Assembly: GCA_038230255.1 (NCBI GenBank)
Contig: JBBRNP010000001.1
Coordinates: 186,001 to 250,000 of the forward strand
From: AV40 sp038230255
GTDB lineage: Bacteria > Verrucomicrobiota > Verrucomicrobiia > Chthoniobacterales > UBA10450
Reading direction: 5' to 3'
Length of the DNA stretch: 64,000 bases
In this document: in pieces, positions 40,945 through 48,874 of the stretch
Position numbering within the stretch: the stretch's first letter is position 1
Layout: every line of letters starts with the position of its first letter
The notes under the pieces: generated by a model
Seen by the model: only the letters and a program-made list of their open reading frames with translations
Database searches by the model: none
What the model was told of the DNA's origin: nothing
Translations under genes and position numbers: made by a program

Positions 40945-41880
40945 ATGACGTCAACCATAAATTTGTTCCGGCTCCTGGCCGATCCCACCCGGCTGCGTTT
41001 ACTGCTCCTGCTGGAGGAGGAAGAGCTTTCCGTGGCCGAGCTGCAGCAGATTCTGAATATGGGGCAATCGCGCATCTCGAGTCATCTCGCCCAATTGAAA
41101 CGCGCCGGCGTGGTGGAAGATCGTCGAGCCGGAAAAAATGTTTATTACGGGGCGAGTAAACATTCGGGCCGGAATGGCGCTCGCGGTCGAGTGCAGCAAA
41201 TCCTCGAAATACTGGCCCGGGAAATTCCCGAGACCGCTCGCGACCGGACCGCGTTGAAGCTCGCCTTGCGCAAACGTCAGGACAAAGCGCGCGAATATTT
41301 TGATGAATTGGCCGGCAAGTTTGGCCGCAGTTATGTTCCGGGACGTTCCTGGAGAGCGCTCTCGCACGCGTTGATCTCGCTCGTTCCGCGACTGACGATT
41401 GTCGATCTTGGCGCGGGAGAAGGAACACTTTCCCAATTGCTGGCCAAGAGTGCGCGTAAAGTTATCGCAATCGACAACTCGCCGAAGATGGTCGAGTTCG
41501 GTTCGAAACTGGCGAAGAAACATGGCTTCAAGAATCTCGAGTACCGACTGGGCGATCTGGAAGATCCGCCGGTTGCCAAAGAGAGCGTTGATCTCGTGCT
41601 GTTGAGTCAGGCGTTGCATCACGCGCTCAAACCGGAACGCGCGATACAGGCGGCGCACCGCATTCTAAAAAAGAGCGGCCGGATTGTCGTGCTCGATTTG
41701 TTGAGTCATCGCTTCGAAAAGGCGCGCGAACTTTACGCGGATCGATGGCTCGGCTTTAGCGAAGTAAAGTTGCACCAGTTTTTGGAAAAAGGCGGCTTTC
41801 GCGAGATCGAAGTGAGCGTCGTTTCGCGCGAAAAAGAAAATCCGCAATTTCAGACAATCTTCGCCACCGGCGTTAAGTGA
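40945..41880 (+). CDS. ArsR-type transcriptional regulator fused to a SAM-dependent methyltransferase
   Basis: 311 residues. Residues 1-80 are an ArsR winged helix (LFRLLADPTRLRLLLLLEEEELSVAELQQIL, SRISSHLAQLKRAGVVEDRRAGKNVYY) without the metal-binding cysteines of classic ArsR. From about 150 it has a class I methyltransferase with SAM motif IVDLGAGEGTLSQLLA, VIAIDNSPKMVE, and LSQALHHALKPERAI. Fusions of this type often act in sensing SAM or SAH. The SahR regulator of ahcY/metK in Proteobacteria is also ArsR-family, so control of the divergent metK-ahcY operon is a strong but unproven inference. Confidence 0.9.
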   Translation: MTSTINLFRLLADPTRLRLLLLLEEEELSVAELQQILNMGQSRISSHLAQLKRAGVVEDRRAGKNVYYGASKHSGRNGARGRVQQILEILAREIPETARDRTALKLALRKRQDKAREYFDELAGKFGRSYVPGRSWRALSHALISLVPRLTIVDLGAGEGTLSQLLAKSARKVIAIDNSPKMVEFGSKLAKKHGFKNLEYRLGDLEDPPVAKESVDLVLLSQALHHALKPERAIQAAHRILKKSGRIVVLDLLSHRFEKARELYADRWLGFSEVKLHQFLEKGGFREIEVSVVSREKENPQFQTIFATGVK

Positions 41881-41945
41881 ACGGGTCGTTCGATTTGCCT
41901 GTCCAATGATTGTCGTTGAGTGATAATCGATCGAATCTTGTTCCT

Positions 41946-43937
41946 ATGAGCGGCTTCTTTGATGAAGTGAAGCGGCGAAAGGTTTACCGTGTCGCGGTCG
42001 CTTACGTTATCGCCGCCGGCGGCATTATTCAGCTCGCCTCGGCCGCGTTTCCGGCATGGGAGCTGCCGAGTTGGTCGCTGCGTTTGGTCATTGTCTTGCT
42101 GCTCATCGGCTTTCCGATCGCGCTGATTCTGGCGTGGGCTTTCGACGTCACTTCTCACGGAATCAAAGCAACCCCGACGGTCGCAGCGCCCGGTTCACAT
42201 CTTCGCCGCAATGTCATCATGCTTATTATCACCGGCATGATCATTTCCGCGGCGGCGGGTTTCTTTCTTCTGCCGCGCGCTTCCGCGCACAAGATCGACA
42301 AATCGATTGCAGTGCTGCCGTTTGAAAATCTGAGCGAGGAAAAAGAGAACGCTTTTTTTGCAGACGGAATCCAGGACGACATTCTGACCAATCTTTCCAA
42401 GATCGGCGACCTGAAGGTCATCTCGCGCACCTCCGTCATGTCGTATCGAGGGAAGACTCCGAATGTCCGTGAAATCGGGAAAGCCCTTGGTGTTTCCAGC
42501 ATTCTCGAAGGCAGCGTGCGTCGCGAAGGCAAGCGCGTGCGCGTCAACGTGCAGCTGATCAACGCGACCAACGACGAGCATCTCTGGGCGAGCAATTACG
42601 ATCGCGATCTGACCGACGTTTTCGCCATCCAAACCGATCTCGCTCAGAAAATCGCGAACGAGCTGCAGGCGAAACTTTCACCGATCGAGAAAGCGCAGAT
42701 GACACGCAAGCCGACCGAGAACGGCGAGGCTTACCTCGCCTACATGCAGGCCGCAAATCTTTTTCTGCCGGAAGATTTCGAAAAATTGAAACAGGGCGAA
42801 CAACTTTATGAGCGCGCATTGCAACTCGATCCAAATTTTGCGCTCGCTTATGCCCGTCTCTCCCAGCTGGAGAGTTGGATTGTTCATACCTTCGATGCGA
42901 CCGAAGCGCGCAAAGTAAAGGCGCGATCGCTGGCGGACCAGGCTTTGAAATTACAACCTGATCTGCCCGAAGCGCACCTCGCCCTCGGTTATTGCTTCTA
43001 TTACAGCGACCTCGATTACGATCGCGCGCTGAGCGAATTCAAAATCGCGCAAAGCGGACTGCCCAATAATGCCGAAGTCTATCTCTCGATTGGGGCGATC
43101 GAACGGCGACAGGGAAAATGGGAAGAATCGACGGCACATTTAGAGAAAGCGGCTTCGCTTAATCCGAAAGATCCATGGGTGTTGCAGAATCTCGCCATCA
43201 ATTACGCCGCCGTGAAAAATTACGAGGCGGCCGACAAGACTTATGCGCGCGGACTCGAACTGGCGCCGGAATCATTGGGTTTGCGCGGGATGAAAGCGAA
43301 GCTCGCCCTCGATTGGAAAGGCGACATGAGCGCGATGGAACGGTTACTGGCGACCTTCCCACCAGGGGTCGATCCGGAGGGAATGGTTACCATGGTGCGC
43401 GCGAACTCTTTTTTTTACCAAAGAAAATTCTCGGATGCGCTCGCGCTCTTGCAGAAGTTCAAAGGCGATACGTTCCACGGCGACAATGGCTCACCGACAT
43501 GCAAAGCTGTGTTGGAAGGAATCTGTTATTATTTCCTGAAGGACAAAGCAAAAATGCGGGAAGCGTTTGAGAAAGCGCGCACCTTCGTCGAGCGACAAGT
43601 GCGCGAATCGCCGAACGATGCCGGCAATCACGCCCAGCTCGGCATGATCTACGCCGCTCTCGAGCGCAAGGAGGATGCGATTCGTGAAGGCAAACGCGCG
43701 GTGGAGCTGCTTCCGGAATCCAAAGACGCTTTAGATGGGCCGGAACACACGATTCAGCTCGCGCAAATCTATATGTTCACGGGCGAAACCGACCAGGCCC
43801 TCAAGCTCATCGAGCATTCTCTCAACACGCCCAATGGGATAACTGTGCCGATTCTGAAAATAGATCCGGTTTGGGACCCGATTCGCAAAGACCCGCGGTT
43901 TCAGGCATTGCTCGAAAAGTACGGTGCGAAAGTTTAG
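41946..43937 (+). CDS. membrane-anchored TolB-like/TPR protein
   Basis: 663 residues from ATG 41946. N-terminal two or three transmembrane helices (about 20-125) in a short cytoplasmic/anchor region (FFDEVKRRKVYRVAVAYVIAAGG), then a domain with SIAVLPFENLSEEKENAFFADGIQDDILTNL and EGSVRREGKRVRVNVQLINATNDEHLWASNYDR, typical of adenylate-cyclase-associated or FlgO/TolB-like domains, followed by at least eight TPR repeats (about 270-650). Such proteins are abundant in soil Verrucomicrobia; function unknown, but a signalling or scaffold role is plausible. The upstream start 41910 is less likely. The next gene overlaps the 3' end by 14 bases. Confidence 0.87.
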   Translation: MSGFFDEVKRRKVYRVAVAYVIAAGGIIQLASAAFPAWELPSWSLRLVIVLLLIGFPIALILAWAFDVTSHGIKATPTVAAPGSHLRRNVIMLIITGMIISAAAGFFLLPRASAHKIDKSIAVLPFENLSEEKENAFFADGIQDDILTNLSKIGDLKVISRTSVMSYRGKTPNVREIGKALGVSSILEGSVRREGKRVRVNVQLINATNDEHLWASNYDRDLTDVFAIQTDLAQKIANELQAKLSPIEKAQMTRKPTENGEAYLAYMQAANLFLPEDFEKLKQGEQLYERALQLDPNFALAYARLSQLESWIVHTFDATEARKVKARSLADQALKLQPDLPEAHLALGYCFYYSDLDYDRALSEFKIAQSGLPNNAEVYLSIGAIERRQGKWEESTAHLEKAASLNPKDPWVLQNLAINYAAVKNYEAADKTYARGLELAPESLGLRGMKAKLALDWKGDMSAMERLLATFPPGVDPEGMVTMVRANSFFYQRKFSDALALLQKFKGDTFHGDNGSPTCKAVLEGICYYFLKDKAKMREAFEKARTFVERQVRESPNDAGNHAQLGMIYAALERKEDAIREGKRAVELLPESKDALDGPEHTIQLAQIYMFTGETDQALKLIEHSLNTPNGITVPILKIDPVWDPIRKDPRFQALLEKYGAKV

Positions 43938-44691
43938 CGCCGCGATTTTTGTTTCGTTTGTTTTTACCACTGCGCAAGCACAGTGGTCGCAAATCTCTAG
44001 CCAGGCCGAGCCGTCGCCTACCCGTGGACTCGAGCACCGCTACATCGTGGCCGAGCATTCCGCGACGGGCGATCGCGCTTCGCTCGAGCTCGCAGTGTTT
44101 TCGACGAAGTCGTGCCGGCTTCGCGTAATCGATCAACCAAACGAACCGCGCGTCGATTTGGAAGAAGCGATGGGTCGCGGAAATTTTCTCGCGGGCGTGA
44201 ACGGCGGTTATTTCGACCCGGATTACAAACCGATCGGTTTGCTTGTTGTCGATGGAGCGAGTATCGCCCCGTTGCAAAAGGCGCGTTTGCTCAGCGGCGT
44301 TCTCAGCGCCTCTGCCAAGAAAGTGCAAGTTTCGCGAGTTGGTGAATTTTCAATGGCCCAAAAACCGGATGCCGCGGTCGAGTGCGGCCCGATGGTTGTC
44401 GATCTTGGCAAACCGGTGCGCGGCCTGGAATCAACCCGAGCCGCACGGCGCACTTTTGCAGCCGTCGGAGCGGGCGACAAAGCGGTCTTGGGGTTTTGCT
44501 CGGAAGTGACTCTGGCCGATCTCTCGAACATTCTTGCTTCTATCTCCGTTCCTGATTTCAAAATCCAACGCGCGCTCAATCTCGACGGCGGCTCCTCCAG
44601 CGCCTTTTGGTTTAAGCGCTACAATGGCGGCGCGTTTTCCATCGCGGAACTAAAACCGGTGCGCGATTTTGTGGCGATCGTGCCGCGGTAA
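43924..44691 (+). CDS. exported phosphodiester glycosidase (NAGPA/DUF2233) family protein
   Basis: 255 residues starting with GTG, overlapping the TPR gene by 14 bases. A signal peptide (MRKFSAAIFVSFVFTTAQA) is followed by the NAGPA fold with FLAGVNGGYFDPDYKPIGLLVVDG and the signature LNLDGGSSSAFW. NAGPA-type enzymes cleave phosphodiester-linked GlcNAc; bacterial members may trim wall or exopolysaccharide. The conserved acidic residues appear present. A copy of GTCGATCTT is in the gene, read as Val-Asp-Leu. Confidence 0.88.
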   Translation: MRKFSAAIFVSFVFTTAQAQWSQISSQAEPSPTRGLEHRYIVAEHSATGDRASLELAVFSTKSCRLRVIDQPNEPRVDLEEAMGRGNFLAGVNGGYFDPDYKPIGLLVVDGASIAPLQKARLLSGVLSASAKKVQVSRVGEFSMAQKPDAAVECGPMVVDLGKPVRGLESTRAARRTFAAVGAGDKAVLGFCSEVTLADLSNILASISVPDFKIQRALNLDGGSSSAFWFKRYNGGAFSIAELKPVRDFVAIVPR

Positions 44692-44696
44692 TCATT

Positions 44697-45461
44697 ATGC
44701 GCGCATTCGGTGGATTTAAGTCAGGCAACGAATTCTTCTACGGTGAAGTCCGCGGTGACGATGTCCACGTCCTAGCAAAGCCTTATTGGATCGACATCCA
44801 ATTCACGGGTGACGTCCCCAAGTTGGCGAAGGTCAACCTCGATCTTCCCGTCGCGCCTTCAAAGCTCATCGCGGTGGGGTTGAATTACGCCGATCACATT
44901 GCCGAAATGAAACGGACGCCGCTCGGAACGCCGTTGATCTGGTTCAAAGCGCCGAGCTCGCTCTTGCGGCACAACGGCAACATCGAAATCGCATTTCCCG
45001 AGCATCAAACCGATTTCGAAACTGAGCTGGCGATCGTGGTTGGCCGGCGGGCAAAGAATGTGTCGGCCGAACAGGCGCGCGATTTTGTTTTCGGTTACAC
45101 CATCGGCCTGGACATCAGCGACCGTGACTTGCAGAAGTCCGAGAAGCAATTCGGTCGGTGCAAATCGTTCGATACCTACACGCCGATCGGCCCATTCGTT
45201 TACGCCGATGTCGATGTGAGCGATCTGCCGGTGGAGTTGCGACAAAATGGGGAAGTGCGGCAACAGGCGCGGACGAGCCAAATGATCTACTCCGTGGCCG
45301 AGATTATTTCCTTCGCGAGCCAATCACTGACCTTGATGCCCGGCGATGTGGTCTTGACCGGAACCCCGTCGGGCGTTGGACCGCTCCGGGCTGGTGATGA
45401 ATTGGAAGCGCGAATCGAGAATTGGCCGTCGCTGCGGAACCGCGTGGTCAATGCGCGATGA
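44697..45461 (+). CDS. fumarylacetoacetate hydrolase (FAH) family protein
   Basis: 254 residues. Family motifs: KLIAVGLNYADHIAEM, metal-binding glutamates in FETELAIVVGRRAKNVSAEQA, VFGYTIGLDISDRD, and the C-terminal GDVVLTGTPSGVGPLRAGD. FAH-fold enzymes include 2-keto-4-pentenoate hydratase, isomerases and acylpyruvases; the exact substrate is open. Starts 5 bases after the NAGPA gene, so probably one transcript. Confidence 0.92.
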   Translation: MRAFGGFKSGNEFFYGEVRGDDVHVLAKPYWIDIQFTGDVPKLAKVNLDLPVAPSKLIAVGLNYADHIAEMKRTPLGTPLIWFKAPSSLLRHNGNIEIAFPEHQTDFETELAIVVGRRAKNVSAEQARDFVFGYTIGLDISDRDLQKSEKQFGRCKSFDTYTPIGPFVYADVDVSDLPVELRQNGEVRQQARTSQMIYSVAEIISFASQSLTLMPGDVVLTGTPSGVGPLRAGDELEARIENWPSLRNRVVNAR

Positions 45462-45633
45462 TAATTGAAGCGCTGGCTACATCCTCGGACGGCGTTTGAT
45501 GCGAAGTATAAGTGACGTTCGCTAAGCGGAGCGTCGCCGAATAAGAAAGTGAAAACTTTTGCTCGACTCATATCCAACTGTTTTGGAATAAAGGGGATGG
45601 TGCCGAGCAGTTAATCCAACTCCGCCGAAAATT
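45462..45633. other. 172-base gap with a hairpin before the first TonB operon
   Basis: GACGTTCGC and GCGGAGCGTC at 45514-45535 can form a hairpin with minor mismatches; no T-run follows, so it may be another small repeat rather than a terminator. The remainder, ending AAAGGGGATG 30-40 bases before the exbB start, presumably holds the operon promoter, but I cannot point to convincing -35/-10 boxes. Confidence 0.4.
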
Positions 45634-46692
45634 ATGAAAACATTGCTTACTCTTTGTCTCAGCTTCATCGCATTGAGCGCGTTTGCTCAGCCGCCGCAAC
45701 GGCCTGGTCAACAACCACCGCCACCGCCACCGCCGCCGAACGCGCCACCAGCTGCAGGTGCACCGGCTCAGCCCGGCGCTCCAGCACAACAACCGCCCGG
45801 CGCACCAGGACAACCAGGCGCACCAGGACAACCAGGCGCACCAGCACCGGGGGCACCCGGTCAACCGCCACCTGCCGGTATGCCGCCAGGGGCGCCAGGG
45901 ATGTCACCCGCTGGTCCAGTCGGCGCTCCTCCTGCAGGAGCAGCTGCCCCGGGAGCAACTGTCACCGCGACGTTGAGTCCAAGCGCCAGCGCGTCACCCG
46001 CCGCTGAGGCGAGCAGCGGGAGTAGCAACTTCCTCATCGACAACTTTCAAAAGGGCGGTCCGATCATGTGGCCGATCCTACTCGTCTCGATCGTCGCGTT
46101 GACGGTCGTGATCGAACGAATTTTCTGGTGGGGCGGACGCTGGTTCCGGCGCGACCCCAAGCGAATCGAAAAAGTTTTTACGGCAATCGAAGTCGGCGAC
46201 GTTGCGGAAGCGTCGCGTTTGTCTCGCGATTCACGCGATCCGGTTCTACGAATGATGTGGAACGGTTTGAACCATCAGCACGCGTCGTTGCAGGGCGCAT
46301 TGCAGGTTGCGGCCGGTATTGAGATCAAACGCGCGGGCCGGTTCCTGACCGTGATGGACACGTTGGTCACGCTTGCGCCGTTGCTCGGTTTGTTGGGAAC
46401 GGTCACGGGATTGATTCGGTCCTTCCGATTCTTGGGCAATGAAGAGTTGGCTATTCAAGCTGTCACCGGCGGTATCGCGGAGGCGCTCATCGCCACCGCC
46501 TGCGGTCTCGGCATCGCCATCTTCGCGTTGATTCCGTTTAACTTTTTCACTTCCCGAGTGTCTAACTTAGAGTTCGAACTGCAGACCGCGGCCACGAACC
46601 TCGAAGTTATGCTGGAAGCAAAAGGTAAAGAAGGTCGTGAAGTAGCGATCGGGGGCCACACGCCGAGTTCGGCCAAAGGCTCCTCCATCTAG
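45634..46692 (+). CDS. exbB: MotA/TolQ/ExbB proton-channel protein with long Pro/Gly-rich exported N-terminus
   Basis: 352 residues. Signal peptide (MKTLLTLCLSFIALSAFA), then about 110 residues of Pro/Gly/Ala/Gln repeats, including tandem collagen-like Gly-Ala-Pro-Gly-Gln-Pro units encoded by near-identical DNA repeats, then three transmembrane helices and the family core (GGPIMWPILLVSIVALTVVIERIF; TLVTLAPLLGLLGTVTGLIRSF; GGIAEALIATACGLGIAIFAL). ExbB with ExbD powers TonB by proton flow. The N-terminal extension would lie in the periplasm and may contact peptidoglycan or other envelope proteins. First gene of a four-gene operon. Confidence 0.92.
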   Translation: MKTLLTLCLSFIALSAFAQPPQRPGQQPPPPPPPPNAPPAAGAPAQPGAPAQQPPGAPGQPGAPGQPGAPAPGAPGQPPPAGMPPGAPGMSPAGPVGAPPAGAAAPGATVTATLSPSASASPAAEASSGSSNFLIDNFQKGGPIMWPILLVSIVALTVVIERIFWWGGRWFRRDPKRIEKVFTAIEVGDVAEASRLSRDSRDPVLRMMWNGLNHQHASLQGALQVAAGIEIKRAGRFLTVMDTLVTLAPLLGLLGTVTGLIRSFRFLGNEELAIQAVTGGIAEALIATACGLGIAIFALIPFNFFTSRVSNLEFELQTAATNLEVMLEAKGKEGREVAIGGHTPSSAKGSSI

Positions 46693-46700
46693 GATTTCTT

Positions 46701-47141
46701 ATGCATGTTACCTCGCCTGTCCCTAAGCACAAAGCGCGGATCGAGATCATCCCGTTGATCGACATCATGTTCTTTCTGCTGGCGAGTTTCATGATGGTCA
46801 GCTTGAGCCAGGTTCACATGAAGGGCATGAAAGTGAATCTTCCCACCGGCCAGTCCGGCGAAACGCAGTCGAAAAAGGATTATATCAGCGTCTCAGTCGA
46901 TTCGAACGGCAATCCGTTTTTCGACAAGACGGAAATGACCTACGACACGCTCGCCGCCAAACTGAAACAAGTTCACGACGAAAATCCGGAGGCAAAGGTG
47001 TTTGTTCGCGGCGATGCGGACACAGTTCACTTCAATATCATTCGCGTGCTCGAGTATTTGCGCGCGGCTGGCTTTTACAAGATCGCCTTTGAAATTAAGA
47101 GTGAAGCGCTCAAGTCAGTGCCCGGATCGGGAAGGAAATAA
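46701..47141 (+). CDS. exbD: biopolymer transport protein ExbD (first copy)
   Basis: 146 residues. A short cytoplasmic start (HKARIEIIPLIDIMFFLLASFMMVSLSQVHMKGM) with the essential Asp in LIDIMFFLL, one transmembrane helix, then the periplasmic domain. Nearly identical at its N-terminus to the second ExbD copy at 47762. Works with ExbB to energise TonB. Lies 8 bases after exbB. Confidence 0.93.
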   Translation: MHVTSPVPKHKARIEIIPLIDIMFFLLASFMMVSLSQVHMKGMKVNLPTGQSGETQSKKDYISVSVDSNGNPFFDKTEMTYDTLAAKLKQVHDENPEAKVFVRGDADTVHFNIIRVLEYLRAAGFYKIAFEIKSEALKSVPGSGRK

Positions 47142-47144
47142 ACC

Positions 47145-47756
47145 ATGGCTGGTCCACTTCTCTACAAACCACCTCCTCGCTGGCAAGTCTGGGCCGCTTT
47201 AGGCGGAGCGATTGCAATTCATCTTGCCGCTGTCGGGGCTTACGCGATCAAACATGAAGCTCCCCCGGTGGACCTTTCGGATATTCCAACGGCGACAGTA
47301 GAAGCAATGCTCCAACCCGAAGATCAGCCGACACCGCCACCGGAAGATATTCCCATTCCCGAGCCGCCGCCGGTCCCGGAAGTGGCGCCGGAATTTCACG
47401 AAGAGAAACCACCTCCACCGAAGAATGCCGCCAAGCCGAGCGCTCCGGTCAAAGCGCCACAAGCCACCGGAACAATGTCGATCAGTGGCGCGAAAGCCGT
47501 GGCGACATTTGCTCCAAAACCGGATTACCCGTACGAAGCGCGCAGCCGTCACGTCACTGGCAGCGGTATTGCCGTCCTAACTGTTGACGTGGCCAGCGGC
47601 ACTGTCACTGAGGTATCAATGGCGCAAAGTATCGGCAGCCCGATTCTGGACAACTCAACCACCAGCACGTTCAGGCGGTGGAAATTCCGGCCTGGAGCGG
47701 CGGCCCCGCGAGTAAAAGTGCCCATTACTTACACAATGACCGGCGCCTCCTATTAA
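47145..47756 (+). CDS. tonB: TonB family energy transducer
   Basis: 203 residues. Cytoplasmic start, a transmembrane helix (about 14-34, WAALGGAIAIHLAAVGAYAI), a Pro/Glu-rich spacer (PEDQPTPPPEDIPIPEPPPVPEV) and a C-terminal TonB domain (FAPKPDYPYEARSRHVTGSGIAVLTVDVASGTVTEV... TFRRWKFRPG). It carries energy from ExbBD to outer-membrane receptors; none is in this window. Between the two exbD copies, 3 bases after the first. Confidence 0.92.
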   Translation: MAGPLLYKPPPRWQVWAALGGAIAIHLAAVGAYAIKHEAPPVDLSDIPTATVEAMLQPEDQPTPPPEDIPIPEPPPVPEVAPEFHEEKPPPPKNAAKPSAPVKAPQATGTMSISGAKAVATFAPKPDYPYEARSRHVTGSGIAVLTVDVASGTVTEVSMAQSIGSPILDNSTTSTFRRWKFRPGAAAPRVKVPITYTMTGASY

Positions 47757-47761
47757 CCATT

Positions 47762-48247
47762 ATGCGTCTCGCCTCTCCCATTCCCCACAAACGCGCTCGG
47801 ATTGAGATCATTCCGTTGATCGACATCATGTTCTTTCTTCTCGCCAGCTTCATGATGGTGAGCTTGAGCCAAACTCACATGAAGGGGATTAAGGTTGCCC
47901 TGCCATCGACCCAGGCACCGCCGCCGACGCAAGTTAAGGACTATGTGTCGATCCGTGTGGGCGCCGGTAACGCGGTCAGCTTCGACGGACAATATGTTCA
48001 GGATGAGGAGACCATGTCGCGCCTCTATCGTTTGCATGAAGCAAATCCGGGAATCAAGGTTTCGATCAGCGCCGAAGGGATGGCGCGTCATGGCGACGTG
48101 ATCACCATATTGGACAAAGTCAGGCGCGCGGGAATTCAGAAAGTCGGTTACCAGATTCGCGCGGCCCAAGGTGGGCCTGCTGCTGGCCCCGGTACTCCGG
48201 GGGCTCCCGGCGCGCCCGGCGCGCCGCCGCCGCCACCTCCGCACTAA
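47762..48247 (+). CDS. exbD: biopolymer transport protein ExbD (second copy) with Pro/Gly tail
   Basis: 161 residues from ATG 47762; the N-terminal 40 residues match the first ExbD copy almost exactly (HKRARIEIIPLIDIMFFLLASFMMVSL), including the essential Asp. The C-terminus ends in Gly-Ala-Pro repeats and a run of prolines, echoing the Gly/Pro repeats at the start of the operon's ExbB. Two ExbDs with one ExbB suggests a mixed ExbD stoichiometry or two regulators. Overlaps rdgB tail-to-tail by 4 bases. Confidence 0.92.
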   Translation: MRLASPIPHKRARIEIIPLIDIMFFLLASFMMVSLSQTHMKGIKVALPSTQAPPPTQVKDYVSIRVGAGNAVSFDGQYVQDEETMSRLYRLHEANPGIKVSISAEGMARHGDVITILDKVRRAGIQKVGYQIRAAQGGPAAGPGTPGAPGAPGAPPPPPPH

Positions 48248-48834
48248 CTTTCGATATCGCGAAGGCCTTTCCGCAGTGCGGCGATCGCTTGTGCGCGGTG
48301 GCTAATTCTATTTTTTAATTCCGGCGGCATTTCGGCAAACGTCAGCGCGAATCCATCTGGCTGAAAAACTGGATCGTAACCGAAGCCGCCGGTTCCGCGT
48401 GGTGGATCGACAATGTTTCCTCCAACAGCGCCTTCAAACGTGCCGAGCAGCTTTCCATCTCGCGCCAGTGCGATTACGCAACGGAAACGCGCGGATCGTT
48501 TTTCGCGGGCGACGTTTCGCGCGCCTAATTCACGAAGCAATTTGCTGATATTCGCTCCGGCGTTTCCATGTTCGCCCGCATAGCGCGCTGAGAAAATTCC
48601 CGGGGCGCCGCCGAGCGCATCGATCTCGAGCCCGGAATCGTCTGCGATAACGAGTCGATCTTTTGAAGCGGCGATCGCTTTCAGAGTGGCGTTTGCTTCG
48701 AATGTCCGGCCAGTTTCTTCCGGAAGCGTGATTTCAGGAAATGACGTTAGATCAGTGATGTTGAAATCCGTGCCGAGAAGTTCATGAAATTCGCGACTCT
48801 TGTGTTGATTGTGCGTGGCCAACAGCAAATCCAT
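48244..48834 (-). CDS. rdgB: XTP/dITP pyrophosphatase (RdgB/HAM1)
   Basis: 196 residues from ATG 48834. Substrate and metal motifs: LLLATHNQHKSREF, IADDSGLEIDALGGAPGIFSARYAG, GTGGFGYDPVF and the C-terminal SHRAQAI. It removes deaminated purine triphosphates (ITP, XTP) to prevent their use in DNA. The start at MDLLLATHN is standard; the upstream start 48894 would overlap leuS. Diverges from leuS across 40 bases. Confidence 0.94.
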   Translation of the reverse strand: MDLLLATHNQHKSREFHELLGTDFNITDLTSFPEITLPEETGRTFEANATLKAIAASKDRLVIADDSGLEIDALGGAPGIFSARYAGEHGNAGANISKLLRELGARNVAREKRSARFRCVIALARDGKLLGTFEGAVGGNIVDPPRGTGGFGYDPVFQPDGFALTFAEMPPELKNRISHRAQAIAALRKGLRDIES

Positions 48835-48874
48835 TTTCTTTTCCTGTTTTCCTGCTTTCCTGATTGATAATCCG

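Noticed and set aside
45690..45960. Tandem repeats as a possible CRISPR or minisatellite
   Set aside because: The repeats are 18 bases or less, have no spacers and are in frame in exbB, encoding Gly/Pro repeats.
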